Below are positions 32,317 to 43,280 of a stretch of DNA of 64,000 nucleotides, one piece after another. The notes beneath the pieces are model-generated. The model made no database searches and was not told where the DNA came from. It worked only from the letters and a program-made list of their open reading frames with translations. Location of the stretch: NCBI RefSeq assembly GCF_017795745.1, contig NZ_CP059067.1, forward strand, positions 2,914,001 to 2,978,000. Reading direction: 5' to 3'. The stretch's first letter is position 1. Each line of letters opens with the position of its first letter. The position numbers and the translations under genes are program-made. The DNA comes from Rhizobacter sp. AJA081-3. GTDB lineage: Bacteria > Pseudomonadota > Gammaproteobacteria > Burkholderiales > Burkholderiaceae_C.

Positions 32317-34980
32317 ATGACCCAGTTCGCCAAGGAAACCCTGCCCATCAGCCTCGAGGAGGAGATGCGCCGCTCCTACCTCGACTATGCGATGAGCGTG
32401 ATCGTCGGCCGCGCCCTGCCCGACGCCCGCGACGGCCTGAAGCCGGTGCATCGACGCGTGCTGTTCGGCATGCACGAGCAGAACAACGACTGGAACCGGG
32501 CCTTCAAGAAGAGCGCCCGCATCGTCGGCGACGTGATGGGCAAGTACCACCCGCACGGCGACCAGTCCATCTACGACACCATCGTGCGCATGGCGCAGGA
32601 TTTCTCGCTGCGCCACCTGCTGATCGAGGGCCAGGGCAACTTCGGCTCGGTGGATGGCGACAACGCCGCGGCGATGCGCTACACCGAGATCCGTCTGCAC
32701 AAGATCGCCCACGAAATGCTGGCCGATCTGGAGAAGGAGACGGTCGACTTCGCGCCGAACTACGACGGCTCCGAGAAGGAGCCGACGGTGCTGCCGACGC
32801 GGCTTCCGAACCTGCTGGTGAACGGTTCGGCCGGCATCGCGGTGGGCATGGCCACCAACATACCGCCGCACAACCTCAACGAGGTGATCGACGCCTGCCA
32901 CCACCTTCTGCGCAACCCGGCGGCCACGATCGACGAGTTGATGGAGATCATCCAGGCGCCCGACTTCCCCACCGCCGGAATCATCTACGGCCTGAACGGC
33001 GTGCGCGAAGGTTACCGCACCGGGCGCGGCAAGGTGGTGATGCGCGCCAAGTGCCACTTCGAGGACATCGACCGCGGCCAGCGCCAGGCCATCATCGTCG
33101 ACGAGATTCCGTACCAGGTGAACAAGAAGAACCTGCTCGAGCGCATCGCCGAGCTGGTCCACGAGAAGAAGATCGACGGCATCAGCCACATCCAGGACGA
33201 GTCCGACAAGTCCGGCATGCGCGTGGTGATCGAGCTCAAGCGCGGCGAAGTGCCCGAGGTGGTGCTGAACAACCTGTACAAGCAGACGCAGCTGCAGGAC
33301 ACGTTCGGCATGAACATGGTGGCGCTGATCGACAACCAGCCCAAGCTGTGCAACCTGAAGGATCTGATCGAGATCTTCCTGGAGCACCGCCGCGAGGTGG
33401 TGACGCGGCGCACGGTGTTCGAGTTGCGCAAGGCGCGCGAGCGCGGCCACGTGCTCGAAGGCCTGGCGGTGGCGCTGGCCAACATCGACGAGTTCATCGA
33501 GACGATCAAGAGCTCGCCCACGCCGCCGGTGGCCAAGACGGCGCTGATGAGCAAGAGCTGGGATTCGTCGATGGTGCGCGAGATGCTCGCCCGCGCCGAG
33601 AACCAGGCGCCGGGTGGCCGCGAGGCGTTCCGCCCCGAGAACCTGCCCCGGCAGTTCGGCCTGCAGGCCGACGGGCTCTACCGCCTGAGCGAAGACCAGG
33701 CCGGCGAGATCCTGCAGATGCGCCTGCAGCGCCTGACCGGCCTCGAGCAGGACAAGATCGTCGGCGAGTACAAGGACGTGATGGCCGAGATCGCCGACCT
33801 GCTCGACATCCTGGCCACGCCCTCGCGCGTGACGACGATCATCTCCGACGAGCTGGCCGCCATCAAGCAGGAGTTCGGCCAGACCAAGGTCGGCGCACGC
33901 CGCAGCGTCATCGAGCACAACGCGCAGGACCTCGGCACCGAAGACCTCATCACGCCCACCGACATGGTGGTGACGCTCTCGCACACCGGCTACATCAAGA
34001 GCCAGCCGCTGGCCGAGTACCGGGCGCAGAAGCGCGGCGGCCGCGGCAAGCAGGCGATGCAGACCAAGGAAGACGACTGGATCGACCAGCTCTTCATCGC
34101 CAACACGCACGACTACATCCTGTGCTTCACCACGCGCGGCCGCGTCTACTGGCTGAAGGTGTGGGAGGTGCCGCAGGGCTCGCGCAACGCGCGTGGCAAG
34201 CCGATCGTCAACATGTTCCCGCTGCAACCGGGCGAGAAGGTCAACGTGGTGCTGCCGCTGACCGACGGCTTCCGCAGCTTCCCCGCAGACCACTACATCT
34301 TCATGTCCACCGCACAGGGCGTGGTCAAGAAGACCTCGCTCGACGAGTTCAGCAACCCGCGCAAGGCCGGCATCATCGCCGTCGACCTCGATGAAGGTGA
34401 CTTCCTCATCGGTGCGGCGCTGACCGACGGCAAGCACGACGTCATGCTGTTCAGCGACGGCGGCAAGGCCGTGCGCTTCGACGAGGACGACGTGCGTGCG
34501 ATGGGCCGCGCCGCCCGCGGCGTGAAGGGCATGCAGCTCGAGGACGGCCAGAGCGTCATCGCGATGCTGGTCGCCGAGGACGAGACGCAGAGCGTGCTCA
34601 CCGCCACCGAGAACGGCTACGGCAAGCGCACCTCGATCGTCGAGTACACGCGCCACGGCCGCGGCACCAAGGGCATGATCGCCATCCAGCAGAGTGAGCG
34701 CAACGGCAAGGTCGTCGCCGCGACGCTGGTGCGCGCCGACGACGAGATCATGCTGATCACCGACACCGGCGTGCTGGTGCGCACGCGCGTCTCCGAGATC
34801 CGCGAGCTCGGCCGCGCCACGCAGGGCGTGACGCTGATCGCGCTGGATGCGGGCGCCAAGCTGATCGGCCTGCAGCGCATCGTCGAGAACGACGCGAATG
34901 TCGACAGCGCCGGCGAAACGAGCGGCGATTCAAGCGGCGACACCCCCGGCGACGAGCCGACCACCGGAGAGGATTCCTGA
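32317..34980 (+). CDS. gyrA: DNA gyrase subunit A
   Basis: An 887-aa gyrase A subunit, the strand-breaking half of the supercoiling enzyme. The catalytic tyrosine is residue 122 in MRYTEIRL, as in E. coli. The quinolone-determining loop reads HPHGDQSIYD: residue 83 is Gln rather than the Ser of E. coli, with Asp87 retained. The GyrA box in the C-terminal wrapping domain is QKRGGRGKQ. The C-terminus is acidic and Ser/Gly-rich (residues about 865-887). The stop shares its last base with the ATG of the DUF2059 gene. Confidence 0.97.
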   Translation: MTQFAKETLPISLEEEMRRSYLDYAMSVIVGRALPDARDGLKPVHRRVLFGMHEQNNDWNRAFKKSARIVGDVMGKYHPHGDQSIYDTIVRMAQDFSLRHLLIEGQGNFGSVDGDNAAAMRYTEIRLHKIAHEMLADLEKETVDFAPNYDGSEKEPTVLPTRLPNLLVNGSAGIAVGMATNIPPHNLNEVIDACHHLLRNPAATIDELMEIIQAPDFPTAGIIYGLNGVREGYRTGRGKVVMRAKCHFEDIDRGQRQAIIVDEIPYQVNKKNLLERIAELVHEKKIDGISHIQDESDKSGMRVVIELKRGEVPEVVLNNLYKQTQLQDTFGMNMVALIDNQPKLCNLKDLIEIFLEHRREVVTRRTVFELRKARERGHVLEGLAVALANIDEFIETIKSSPTPPVAKTALMSKSWDSSMVREMLARAENQAPGGREAFRPENLPRQFGLQADGLYRLSEDQAGEILQMRLQRLTGLEQDKIVGEYKDVMAEIADLLDILATPSRVTTIISDELAAIKQEFGQTKVGARRSVIEHNAQDLGTEDLITPTDMVVTLSHTGYIKSQPLAEYRAQKRGGRGKQAMQTKEDDWIDQLFIANTHDYILCFTTRGRVYWLKVWEVPQGSRNARGKPIVNMFPLQPGEKVNVVLPLTDGFRSFPADHYIFMSTAQGVVKKTSLDEFSNPRKAGIIAVDLDEGDFLIGAALTDGKHDVMLFSDGGKAVRFDEDDVRAMGRAARGVKGMQLEDGQSVIAMLVAEDETQSVLTATENGYGKRTSIVEYTRHGRGTKGMIAIQQSERNGKVVAATLVRADDEIMLITDTGVLVRTRVSEIRELGRATQGVTLIALDAGAKLIGLQRIVENDANVDSAGETSGDSSGDTPGDEPTTGEDS

Positions 34981-35561
34981 TGCGTGCACTCATCGTTCTG
35001 GCGCTGGTCACCGGCGCCACGCTGGCGCATGCGCAGTCGAACTCGAAGAAGGAACTGGTCGCGAAGGTGCTGCAATTGCAGCAGGCCAGCATCGAGGGAC
35101 TCGCCCGCAACATCGTCGAGCGCCCCGCGCTGCAGATGATGCAGGCAGCCGGGGCCACGCTGCAGGCGCAGGTGCCACCCGCCAAGCGCGAAGCGGCCGC
35201 CAAGTCCATCGACGCCGACGTGCGCAAGTTCGTCGACGAAGGCGTACCCATCCTCACCGAACGCGCCATCAAGATCGCGCCAGCGACCTATGGCGCCGGG
35301 CTGGAGGAGAAGTTCACCGAGGACGAACTGCGCCAGTTGATCGCGTGGCTCGAATCGCCGGTGAACAAGAAGTTCCAGCAGAACGTGCCGGAACTGCAGA
35401 ACGCCTTCACGCAGAAGCTGATCGCCGAGGCCGGCCCGCTGCTCGACCCGAAGCTGCTGGCCCTGCAACGCAAGCTGCAGGCCACGCTGGGCGTGCCGGC
35501 GACCCCCGCTGCAACGGCCCCGAAGGCCTCGGGGCCAGCGGCCAAGCCTGCCGCGAAGTGA
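34980..35561 (+). CDS. DUF2059 domain exported protein
   Basis: A 193-aa periplasmic protein with a signal peptide (MRALIVLALVTGATLAHAQ). The body is helical; the region FTEDELRQLIAWLESPVNKKF fits the DUF2059 signature, and the tail is Ala/Pro/Lys-rich. Function is unknown. The ATG overlaps the gyrA stop by one base (TGATG) and pheA follows after 21 bp. In Burkholderia-type order, serC would be expected around here. Confidence 0.83.
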   Translation: MRALIVLALVTGATLAHAQSNSKKELVAKVLQLQQASIEGLARNIVERPALQMMQAAGATLQAQVPPAKREAAAKSIDADVRKFVDEGVPILTERAIKIAPATYGAGLEEKFTEDELRQLIAWLESPVNKKFQQNVPELQNAFTQKLIAEAGPLLDPKLLALQRKLQATLGVPATPAATAPKASGPAAKPAAK

Positions 35562-35582
35562 TGCGACAATTTGGCGTCCGCC

Positions 35583-36689
35583 ATGGCTGATTCCACGACC
35601 GCGCCACAACACGATCTGCTCGCGCTGCGCACCCGGATCGACGCGCTCGACCGCGAGTTGCTCGCCCTGCTGAACCGGCGGGCCGCGCTCGCCCAGGAAG
35701 TCGGCGAAGTCAAGAAGAAGGAAGGCTCGGTGGCCTTCCGCCCCGAGCGCGAGGCGCAGGTCATCGACGGCCTGAAGGCCGCCAACCCCGGCCCGCTGAA
35801 GTCGGCCAGCGTCGCGCCGATCTGGCGCGAGATCATGTCCGCCTGCCGTGCGCTCGAAACGCCCACGCGCGTGGCCTACCTCGGCCCGGCCGGCACCTTC
35901 AGCGAAGAAGCGGCGCTCGGTTTCTTCGGCTCCTCGATCGTGCGCGTGCCCTGCGCCAACTTCGACGAGGTGCTGCACAACACGGTGGCCGGCTCGGCCG
36001 ATTTCGGCGTGGTGCCGGTGGAGAACTCCACCGAAGGCGTGGTGACACGCTCGCTCGACCTGTTCCTGACCACGCCGCTGTTCATCATCGGCGAGACCAG
36101 CCTGCTGGTGCGCCACAACCTGCTGCGCCGCGACAATACGCTGGCCGGCATCCAGGCCGTGTGCGCGCACCCGCAGGCGCTCGCGCAATGCCACGGCTGG
36201 CTGTCGCTGCACCTGCCCGAGGCCGAGCGCCGGCCGGTGTCGAGCAACGCCGAAGGGGCTCGCCTGGCCGCCGGCGACGCGTCGATCGCGGCGATCGCCA
36301 GCGAGCGCGCCGGCAGCGAGTTCGGCCTGCACGTGGTGGCTCCGGCGATCCAGGACGAGGCCCACAACCGCACCCGCTTCGCCATCCTCGCGCACCCGGA
36401 CCGCCAGCCGCGCCCGGCGGCCTCCGGGCACGATTGCACGAGCCTCGTTGTTTCAGTGGCCAACAAGCCCGGCGCCGTGCACGACATGCTCGTGCCGCTG
36501 AAGAAGCACGGCGTGTCGATGAGCCGCTTCGAGTCGCGCCCGGCGCGCTCGGGCCAGTGGGAGTACTACTTCTACATCGACCTGCAGGGCCACCCGGACC
36601 AGCCGCAAGTGGCCGCCGCGATGCAGGAACTGCGCGCCGTGTGCGCCTTCTTCAAGCTGCTGGGCACCTACCCCATCGACGTGCACTGA
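35583..36689 (+). CDS. pheA: Bifunctional chorismate mutase / prephenate dehydratase
   Basis: A 368-aa P-protein for phenylalanine synthesis. The N-terminal AroQ chorismate mutase (about 12-95) starts LLALRTRIDALDRELLALLN. The prephenate dehydratase domain (about 98-275) has YLGPAGTFSEEAAL and VPVENSTEGVVTRSLD. The ACT regulatory domain (about 285-368) has NKPGAVHDMLVPLKKHGVSM and ESRPARSGQWEYYFYID, the phenylalanine-binding block, so feedback inhibition is expected. ATG 35583 is preferred to the in-frame TTG at 35571. tyrA starts 2 bp after the stop. Confidence 0.96.
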   Translation: MADSTTAPQHDLLALRTRIDALDRELLALLNRRAALAQEVGEVKKKEGSVAFRPEREAQVIDGLKAANPGPLKSASVAPIWREIMSACRALETPTRVAYLGPAGTFSEEAALGFFGSSIVRVPCANFDEVLHNTVAGSADFGVVPVENSTEGVVTRSLDLFLTTPLFIIGETSLLVRHNLLRRDNTLAGIQAVCAHPQALAQCHGWLSLHLPEAERRPVSSNAEGARLAAGDASIAAIASERAGSEFGLHVVAPAIQDEAHNRTRFAILAHPDRQPRPAASGHDCTSLVVSVANKPGAVHDMLVPLKKHGVSMSRFESRPARSGQWEYYFYIDLQGHPDQPQVAAAMQELRAVCAFFKLLGTYPIDVH

Positions 36690-36691
36690 CC

Positions 36692-37570
36692 ATGTTCAAC
36701 CAGCTCGGTGTCATCGGTTGCGGGTTGATGGGCGGCTCCTTCGCCCTGGCGCTCAAGCGCGCGGGGCTGGTCAAGCGCGTCATCGGCTACAGCAAGTCGC
36801 CCTCCACCACCGAGAAGGCCCGGCAGCTCGGCGTGATCGACCAGGCCGCCGAGTCGGCGCTGCTGGCAGTGTCGGGTTCCGACATCGTGCTGATCGCGGT
36901 GCCGGTCTCGGCCACCGAGGCCACCTTCAAGGCGATCCGCCACCTGGTGGAGCCGGGCGTGCTGGTCATGGACGTGGGCTCGACCAAGCGCGACGTGGTC
37001 GACGCCGCGCGGCGCGTGCTCAAGGAGCGCATCCCCTCCTTCGTGCCGGCGCACCCGATCGCCGGCAAGGAAGTCGCCGGCATCGCGCATGCCGACGCGA
37101 CGCTCTACAACGGCCGCCAGGTGATCCTGACGCCCTTGCCGCAGACCTCGCCGGAGCTGGTGCAGAAAGCCACCGACTGCTGGGCCGCGATCGGCTCGCA
37201 GGTGCTGCGCATGACGCCGGAGAACCACGACGCCGCCTTCGCCGCCGTGAGCCACCTGCCGCACATGCTGGCCTTCGCCTATTTCAACTCGGTGGCTCGG
37301 CAGCCCGCCGGTCGCGACTTCCTGTCGCTGGCCGGGCCGGGCTTTCGCGACTTCACCCGCATCGCCGCCAGCGACCCCGCCGTGTGGCGCGACATCCTGA
37401 TGTCCAACCGCGAAGAGATCCTGAAGCAGACGCAACGCTTCAGGCACGCGCTCGATGCGATGGAGCACGTCATGAAGTCCGGCAACGCGGAGGCGCTGGA
37501 GGACCTGATCCGCAAGGCCTCCGACGCACGCGGCGGCTGGCAGATGGGCGCGAGCAAGCCCAACCGATGA
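36692..37570 (+). CDS. tyrA: Prephenate dehydrogenase
   Basis: A 292-aa NAD(P)-dependent dehydrogenase of tyrosine synthesis. It has the Rossmann motif IGCGLMGGSFALAL at the N-terminus, LVMDVGSTKRDVVDAA, PAHPIAGKEVAGIAHAD and SHLPHMLAFAYF, all TyrA/arogenate dehydrogenase signatures. No ACT domain is attached. It lies 2 bp after pheA, without the hisC-type aminotransferase that separates them in Burkholderia. The aroA::cmk gene begins 36 bp later. Confidence 0.95.
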   Translation: MFNQLGVIGCGLMGGSFALALKRAGLVKRVIGYSKSPSTTEKARQLGVIDQAAESALLAVSGSDIVLIAVPVSATEATFKAIRHLVEPGVLVMDVGSTKRDVVDAARRVLKERIPSFVPAHPIAGKEVAGIAHADATLYNGRQVILTPLPQTSPELVQKATDCWAAIGSQVLRMTPENHDAAFAAVSHLPHMLAFAYFNSVARQPAGRDFLSLAGPGFRDFTRIAASDPAVWRDILMSNREEILKQTQRFRHALDAMEHVMKSGNAEALEDLIRKASDARGGWQMGASKPNR

Positions 37571-37606
37571 CCTGAGCTGCGCAGCCGGGTCTGCGCCGCG
37601 CGCCCG

Positions 37607-39598
37607 ATGTACAACGTCCCGTTCCTCGACCTCCCGCCCCTGCAATCGGCCGCCGGCACGGTGCGCCTGCCCGGCTCCAAGAGCATTTCCAACCGCGTGC
37701 TGCTGCTCGCCGGCCTGAGCGAAGGCACGACGGTCGTGCACGACCTGCTCGACTCCGACGACACCCAGGTGATGCTCAAGGCGCTGCGCGTGCTCGGCTG
37801 CCGACTCGAGCGCGAAGGTGAAGCCCTTCACGTCACCGGCCTGGGCGGGCGGCTCGCCACGAAGACGGCGAAGCTCTTCCTCGGCAACGCCGGCACGGCG
37901 ATGCGCCCGCTCACCGCGGCGCTGGCGCTGCTCGCCGCCACGCAGGGCGGCGACTTCGAGCTCAGCGGCGTTGCGCGCATGCACGAGCGGCCGATCGGCG
38001 ACCTCGTCGACGCGCTGCGCCAGCTCGGCTGCGCCGTCGACTGCCTGGGCAACGAGGGCTACCCGCCGCTGCGCCTGCACGCCAGCGGCCAGGCGCTGCG
38101 CGCGGCGCAGCCGATCCGCGTGCGCGGCGACGTCTCCAGCCAGTTCCTCACCGCGCTGCTGCTCGCACTGCCGCTCGTGGCGCAGGCAGGCGACATCGAC
38201 GTCGAGGTGCAGGGCGATCTGATCTCCAAGCCCTACGTCGAGATCACGCTGAACCTGCTGGCGCGCTTCGGCATCGTGGTGCGGCGCGAGGGCTGGCAGC
38301 GCTTCACCATCCCGCGCGGTGCCGCCTACCGCTCGCCGGGGCACATCCACGTCGAGGGCGACGCTTCGTCGGCCTCGTACTTCATCGCGCTGGGCGCCAT
38401 CGCGGCCGACACCACGCCGGTGCGCATCGAAGGCGTCGGCACCGACTCCATCCAGGGCGACATCCGCTTCGTCGAGGCGGCGCAAGCGATGGGCGCACAG
38501 GTCGCCAGTGGGCCGGGCTGGATCGAGGTGAAGCGCGGCCGCTGGCCGCTGAAGGCGATCACGCTGGACTGCAACCACATCCCCGACGCGGCGATGACGC
38601 TGGCGGTGATGGCGCTGTTCGCCAGCGGCACGACCCGCCTGACCAACATCGCCAGCTGGCGCGTCAAGGAAACCGACCGCATCGCCGCCATGGCCATCGA
38701 GCTGCGCAAGCTCGGCGCCGGCGTCGTCGAGGGGGAGGACTTCATCGAGGTCACGCCGGCGGCCGCGTTGCGACCTGCGTCCATCCACACCTACGACGAC
38801 CACCGCATCGCGATGTGCTTCTCGCTGGCCGCCTTCAAGGGCGTGCCGGTGCGCATCCTGGACCCGAAGTGCGTCGGCAAGACCTTCCCCGACTACTTCG
38901 AGGCGCTGTTCGACCTGGTGCGCACGCCCGTCGAATCGGTGCCGGTGCTCACCGTCGACGGCCCCACCGCCTCGGGCAAGGGCACGCTGGCCAGCGCGGT
39001 GGCTCAGGCGCTGGGCTATCACTTCCTCGACTCGGGCGCCGTCTACCGCGCCACCGCGCTGTCGGCCATGCGCATCGGCGTGGCGGCCGACGACGAGGCC
39101 TCGCTGGCGCGCATCGCGGCCACGCTGCCGCTGCACTTCGTCGGTGGCGACGCCCACCTGGGCAGCGAGAACGTGGCCGACGCGCTGCGCGCCGAGGACG
39201 TCGGCGCCATGGCCTCCAAGGTGTCCGCGTGGGGCGCCGTTCGCGAGGCACTGCGCCAGCTGCAGCTGTCGTTTCGCCGCATCCCGGGCCTGGTGGCCGA
39301 CGGCCGCGACATGGGCACGGTGATCTTCCCCGGCGCCGACCTCAAGGTGTTCCTCACCGCGAGCGCCGCCACGCGTGCGGAAAGGCGCTACAAGCAGTTG
39401 ATTTCAAAGGGAATTCCGGCTAACATCTCGACCCTTCGTGCCGACCTCGAAGCGCGCGACGCCCGCGACCAGAATCGCAGCGTCTCACCTTTGAAGCCGG
39501 CACAGGATGCGCTGCTGCTGGACAACTCGGCCCTCACCGTCGAAGCCTCGATGGAACAGGTGCTGACAGCCTGGGAACAGCGCCGGCCCTTCGGCTGA
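37607..39598 (+). CDS. aroA: Fused EPSP synthase / cytidylate kinase (AroA-Cmk)
   Basis: A single 663-aa frame joins two enzymes. Residues 1 to about 440 are EPSP synthase of the shikimate pathway, with [43 protein letters not shown] and [16 protein letters not shown]. Residues about 445-663 are a full cytidylate kinase, with [18 protein letters not shown] (P-loop), [29 protein letters not shown] and a C-terminal [13 protein letters not shown] block. No stop or start separates them; the junction reads [15 protein letters not shown]. Separate aroA and cmk genes are neighbours in other betaproteobacteria, so loss of the intervening stop explains the fusion. rpsA follows. Confidence 0.95.
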   Translation: MYNVPFLDLPPLQSAAGTVRLPGSKSISNRVLLLAGLSEGTTVVHDLLDSDDTQVMLKALRVLGCRLEREGEALHVTGLGGRLATKTAKLFLGNAGTAMRPLTAALALLAATQGGDFELSGVARMHERPIGDLVDALRQLGCAVDCLGNEGYPPLRLHASGQALRAAQPIRVRGDVSSQFLTALLLALPLVAQAGDIDVEVQGDLISKPYVEITLNLLARFGIVVRREGWQRFTIPRGAAYRSPGHIHVEGDASSASYFIALGAIAADTTPVRIEGVGTDSIQGDIRFVEAAQAMGAQVASGPGWIEVKRGRWPLKAITLDCNHIPDAAMTLAVMALFASGTTRLTNIASWRVKETDRIAAMAIELRKLGAGVVEGEDFIEVTPAAALRPASIHTYDDHRIAMCFSLAAFKGVPVRILDPKCVGKTFPDYFEALFDLVRTPVESVPVLTVDGPTASGKGTLASAVAQALGYHFLDSGAVYRATALSAMRIGVAADDEASLARIAATLPLHFVGGDAHLGSENVADALRAEDVGAMASKVSAWGAVREALRQLQLSFRRIPGLVADGRDMGTVIFPGADLKVFLTASAATRAERRYKQLISKGIPANISTLRADLEARDARDQNRSVSPLKPAQDALLLDNSALTVEASMEQVLTAWEQRRPFG

Positions 39599-39715
39599 CG
39601 AAGCCGCAGGGCCAACCCAGAAGGCCCGTCGCCTCCCCTCCAGTGCCGCAAGGCACGCCGAGGCATCGGATCATCAACCCCAACCCGCAGCGCAAGCTGC
39701 ACCGAGAAGCTCCAC
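39599..39715 (+). promoter_or_regulatory. rpsA 5' leader with three candidate hairpins
   Basis: The 117-nt leader can form three stem-loops: 39609-39627 (GGGCC/GGCCC), 39643-39656 (GTGCC, GCAA loop, GGCAC) and 39687-39700 (GCAGC, GCAA loop, GCTGC). There is only a weak ribosome binding site before the ATG. In gammaproteobacteria the rpsA leader is a structured element with several hairpins through which S1 controls its own translation. The same logic may apply here (inference). Confidence 0.5.
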
Positions 39716-41431
<1,716 letters not shown>

Positions 41432-41451
41432 CCCTCGGCTGACCGCGGCTC

Positions 41452-41784
41452 ATGACCCGTTCCGATCTCGTGGCTCAGCTGGCCGAGCGATTCGGCCAGT
41501 TGACGCATCGCGACACCGAGTTCGCGGTCAAGACCATCCTGGATGCGATGTCCGACGCGCTCGCGCGCGGGCATCGCATCGAGATCCGCGGTTTCGGCAG
41601 CTTCTCGATCAATCGCCGGCCGCCGCGCGTGGGCCGCAACCCGCGCAGCGGCGAGCAGGTGATCATCCCCGAGAAGCTCGTCCCCCATTTCAAGCCGGGC
41701 AAGGCATTGCGGGAAGCCGTCGATGCCCATGTGCCGGTGATCGACGCCGACGTCCCTGTCGGTGAGACGCCCCCGAAGACCTGA
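41452..41784 (+). CDS. ihfB: Integration host factor subunit beta
   Basis: A 110-aa HU/IHF-family DNA-bending protein. It begins [19 protein letters not shown] and has [25 protein letters not shown] with the intercalating Pro, shown here as [18 protein letters not shown]. Placement directly after rpsA is diagnostic for ihfB. The tail beyond about residue 93 is acidic and slightly longer than in E. coli (94 aa). Confidence 0.96.
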   Translation: MTRSDLVAQLAERFGQLTHRDTEFAVKTILDAMSDALARGHRIEIRGFGSFSINRRPPRVGRNPRSGEQVIIPEKLVPHFKPGKALREAVDAHVPVIDADVPVGETPPKT

Positions 41785-41824
41785 GCAACGGCGCCCGCTC
41801 GCTAGAATCGACGCGGGAGTCCCG

Positions 41825-42139
41825 ATGCGATTGCTCGTCTGGCTCGTTCGAGCCGCCCTCTTCTTCCTGCTCTTCGCCTTCGCGCTGAACAACCAGCACG
41901 AGGCTTCCATCCGCTGGTTCTTCGGGCACGAGTGGCGCACGCCGATGGTGTTCGTCGTGCTGGTCGCCTTCGCGATGGGCTGCGTGTTCGGCATCGTCGC
42001 GATGCTGCCGAGCTGGTGGCGGCATCGCCGCGTGGCGCGACGCCACGCACCGTCCGCCGACAACGACACGACCACCGACACCTCGCAGCTCGTGCTGCCC
42101 ACCCTCAGCCCCGAACACCCGCCCCGCGATGGACTTTGA
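41825..42139 (+). CDS. lapA: LapA (LPS assembly protein A domain) membrane protein
   Basis: A 104-aa inner-membrane protein with two hydrophobic helices (LVWLVRAALFFLLFAFALN and MVFVVLVAFAMGCVFGIVAML) joined by a short NNQHEASIRWFFG loop, the DUF1049/LapA layout. LapA works with LapB and FtsH in control of LpxC and so of lipopolysaccharide amount. GGGAG precedes the ATG. The 3' end overlaps lapB by 11 nt. Confidence 0.9.
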   Translation: MRLLVWLVRAALFFLLFAFALNNQHEASIRWFFGHEWRTPMVFVVLVAFAMGCVFGIVAMLPSWWRHRRVARRHAPSADNDTTTDTSQLVLPTLSPEHPPRDGL

Positions 42140-43280
42140 CCTGCAGTGGCTGCTGCTCGGCCTGCCGCTGGCCTTCGCGCTGGGCTGGCTGGCCTCGCGC
42201 TTCGACCTGGTCCAGTGGAAGCGCGAACAGAAGGATTCGCCCAAGGCCTACTACAAGGGCCTGAACCTGCTGCTCAACGAGCAGCACGACAAGGCGATCG
42301 ACTCCTTCATCGAGGCGGTGCAGCAGGACCCGGACACTTCCGACCTGCACTTCGCGCTGGGCAACCTGTTTCGCCGCCGCGGCGAGTACGAGCGGGCGGT
42401 GCGCGTGCACGAGCACCTGCTCAAGCGTGCCGACCTGCCGGCTTCCGAGCGCGAACGAGCGCAGCACGCCCTGGCGCAGGACTTCATGAAGGCCGGCCTG
42501 TTCGACCGCGCCGAAGAGGCCTTCAAGGCACTTGACGGCACGGTGTTCGACACCGAGGCGCGGCTGGCCCTGCTGGCGCTGCACGAGCGCTCGCGCGACT
42601 GGCGCGCCGCAGTCGAGGTGGCAGCGAAGCTCGAGCGCAGTGGCAGCGGCTCCTTCTCCACGCGCATCGCCAACTACTGGTGCGAGCTCGCGCTGGAGGC
42701 CGATGCGCGCCAGCAGACAGCCGAGGCCGACGCGGCGCTGCAGCGCGCCCGTGAGGCGGCACCGCAGGCGCCGCGGCCGCTGATCATGGCCGGCCAGCGG
42801 GCCCGCGCGCGCGCTGACCACCGCGAAGCCCTGCAGCAGTGGGGCACGCTGATGGCGGCGCATCCGGCTGCCTTCAACCTGGTCGCGGTGGACTACGCCG
42901 ACAGCGCCAAGGCGCTAGGCGAAGGCCCCGCCGCGTTGGAGCGCCTGGACGCGCTCTACCGCCGCGGGCCGACCACCGACCTGCTGGCCGCGTTGGCGCG
43001 CCTGGATGAGGACGCGACACGCCAGCGCCGCCGCGTGCTCTCGCACCTGCAGCACCAGCCGGCCCTCTCGGCAGCGCAGTCGCTGCTGCAACTCAGTGCC
43101 GGCACGCCGCTCGACGACGCCGAGTCGCAGGCGCTGCGCGACACCGTGGCGCGCGCCGCCAAGCCGCTGCAGCGCTACCGCTGCGCCGCCTGCGCCTTCG
43201 AGGCGCAGCACTATTTCTGGCAATGCCCGGGCTGCCTGGGCTGGGACACCTACCCGCCGCAGCGCCAAGAGGATCTGTGA
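42129..43280 (+). CDS. lapB: Lipopolysaccharide assembly protein LapB
   Basis: A 383-aa TPR protein. One N-terminal membrane helix (LLLGLPLAFALGWLASRF) is followed by QKDSPKAYYKGLNLLLNEQ and TPR repeats. The C-terminal rubredoxin-like metal site has two CxxC pairs (YRCAACAFEAQ and WQCPGCLGWDTY). LapB adapts LpxC to FtsH proteolysis and scaffolds LPS transport. It overlaps lapA (11 nt), and its stop shares a base with the rfaE1 start. Confidence 0.93.
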   Translation: MDFDLQWLLLGLPLAFALGWLASRFDLVQWKREQKDSPKAYYKGLNLLLNEQHDKAIDSFIEAVQQDPDTSDLHFALGNLFRRRGEYERAVRVHEHLLKRADLPASERERAQHALAQDFMKAGLFDRAEEAFKALDGTVFDTEARLALLALHERSRDWRAAVEVAAKLERSGSGSFSTRIANYWCELALEADARQQTAEADAALQRAREAAPQAPRPLIMAGQRARARADHREALQQWGTLMAAHPAAFNLVAVDYADSAKALGEGPAALERLDALYRRGPTTDLLAALARLDEDATRQRRRVLSHLQHQPALSAAQSLLQLSAGTPLDDAESQALRDTVARAAKPLQRYRCAACAFEAQHYFWQCPGCLGWDTYPPQRQEDL

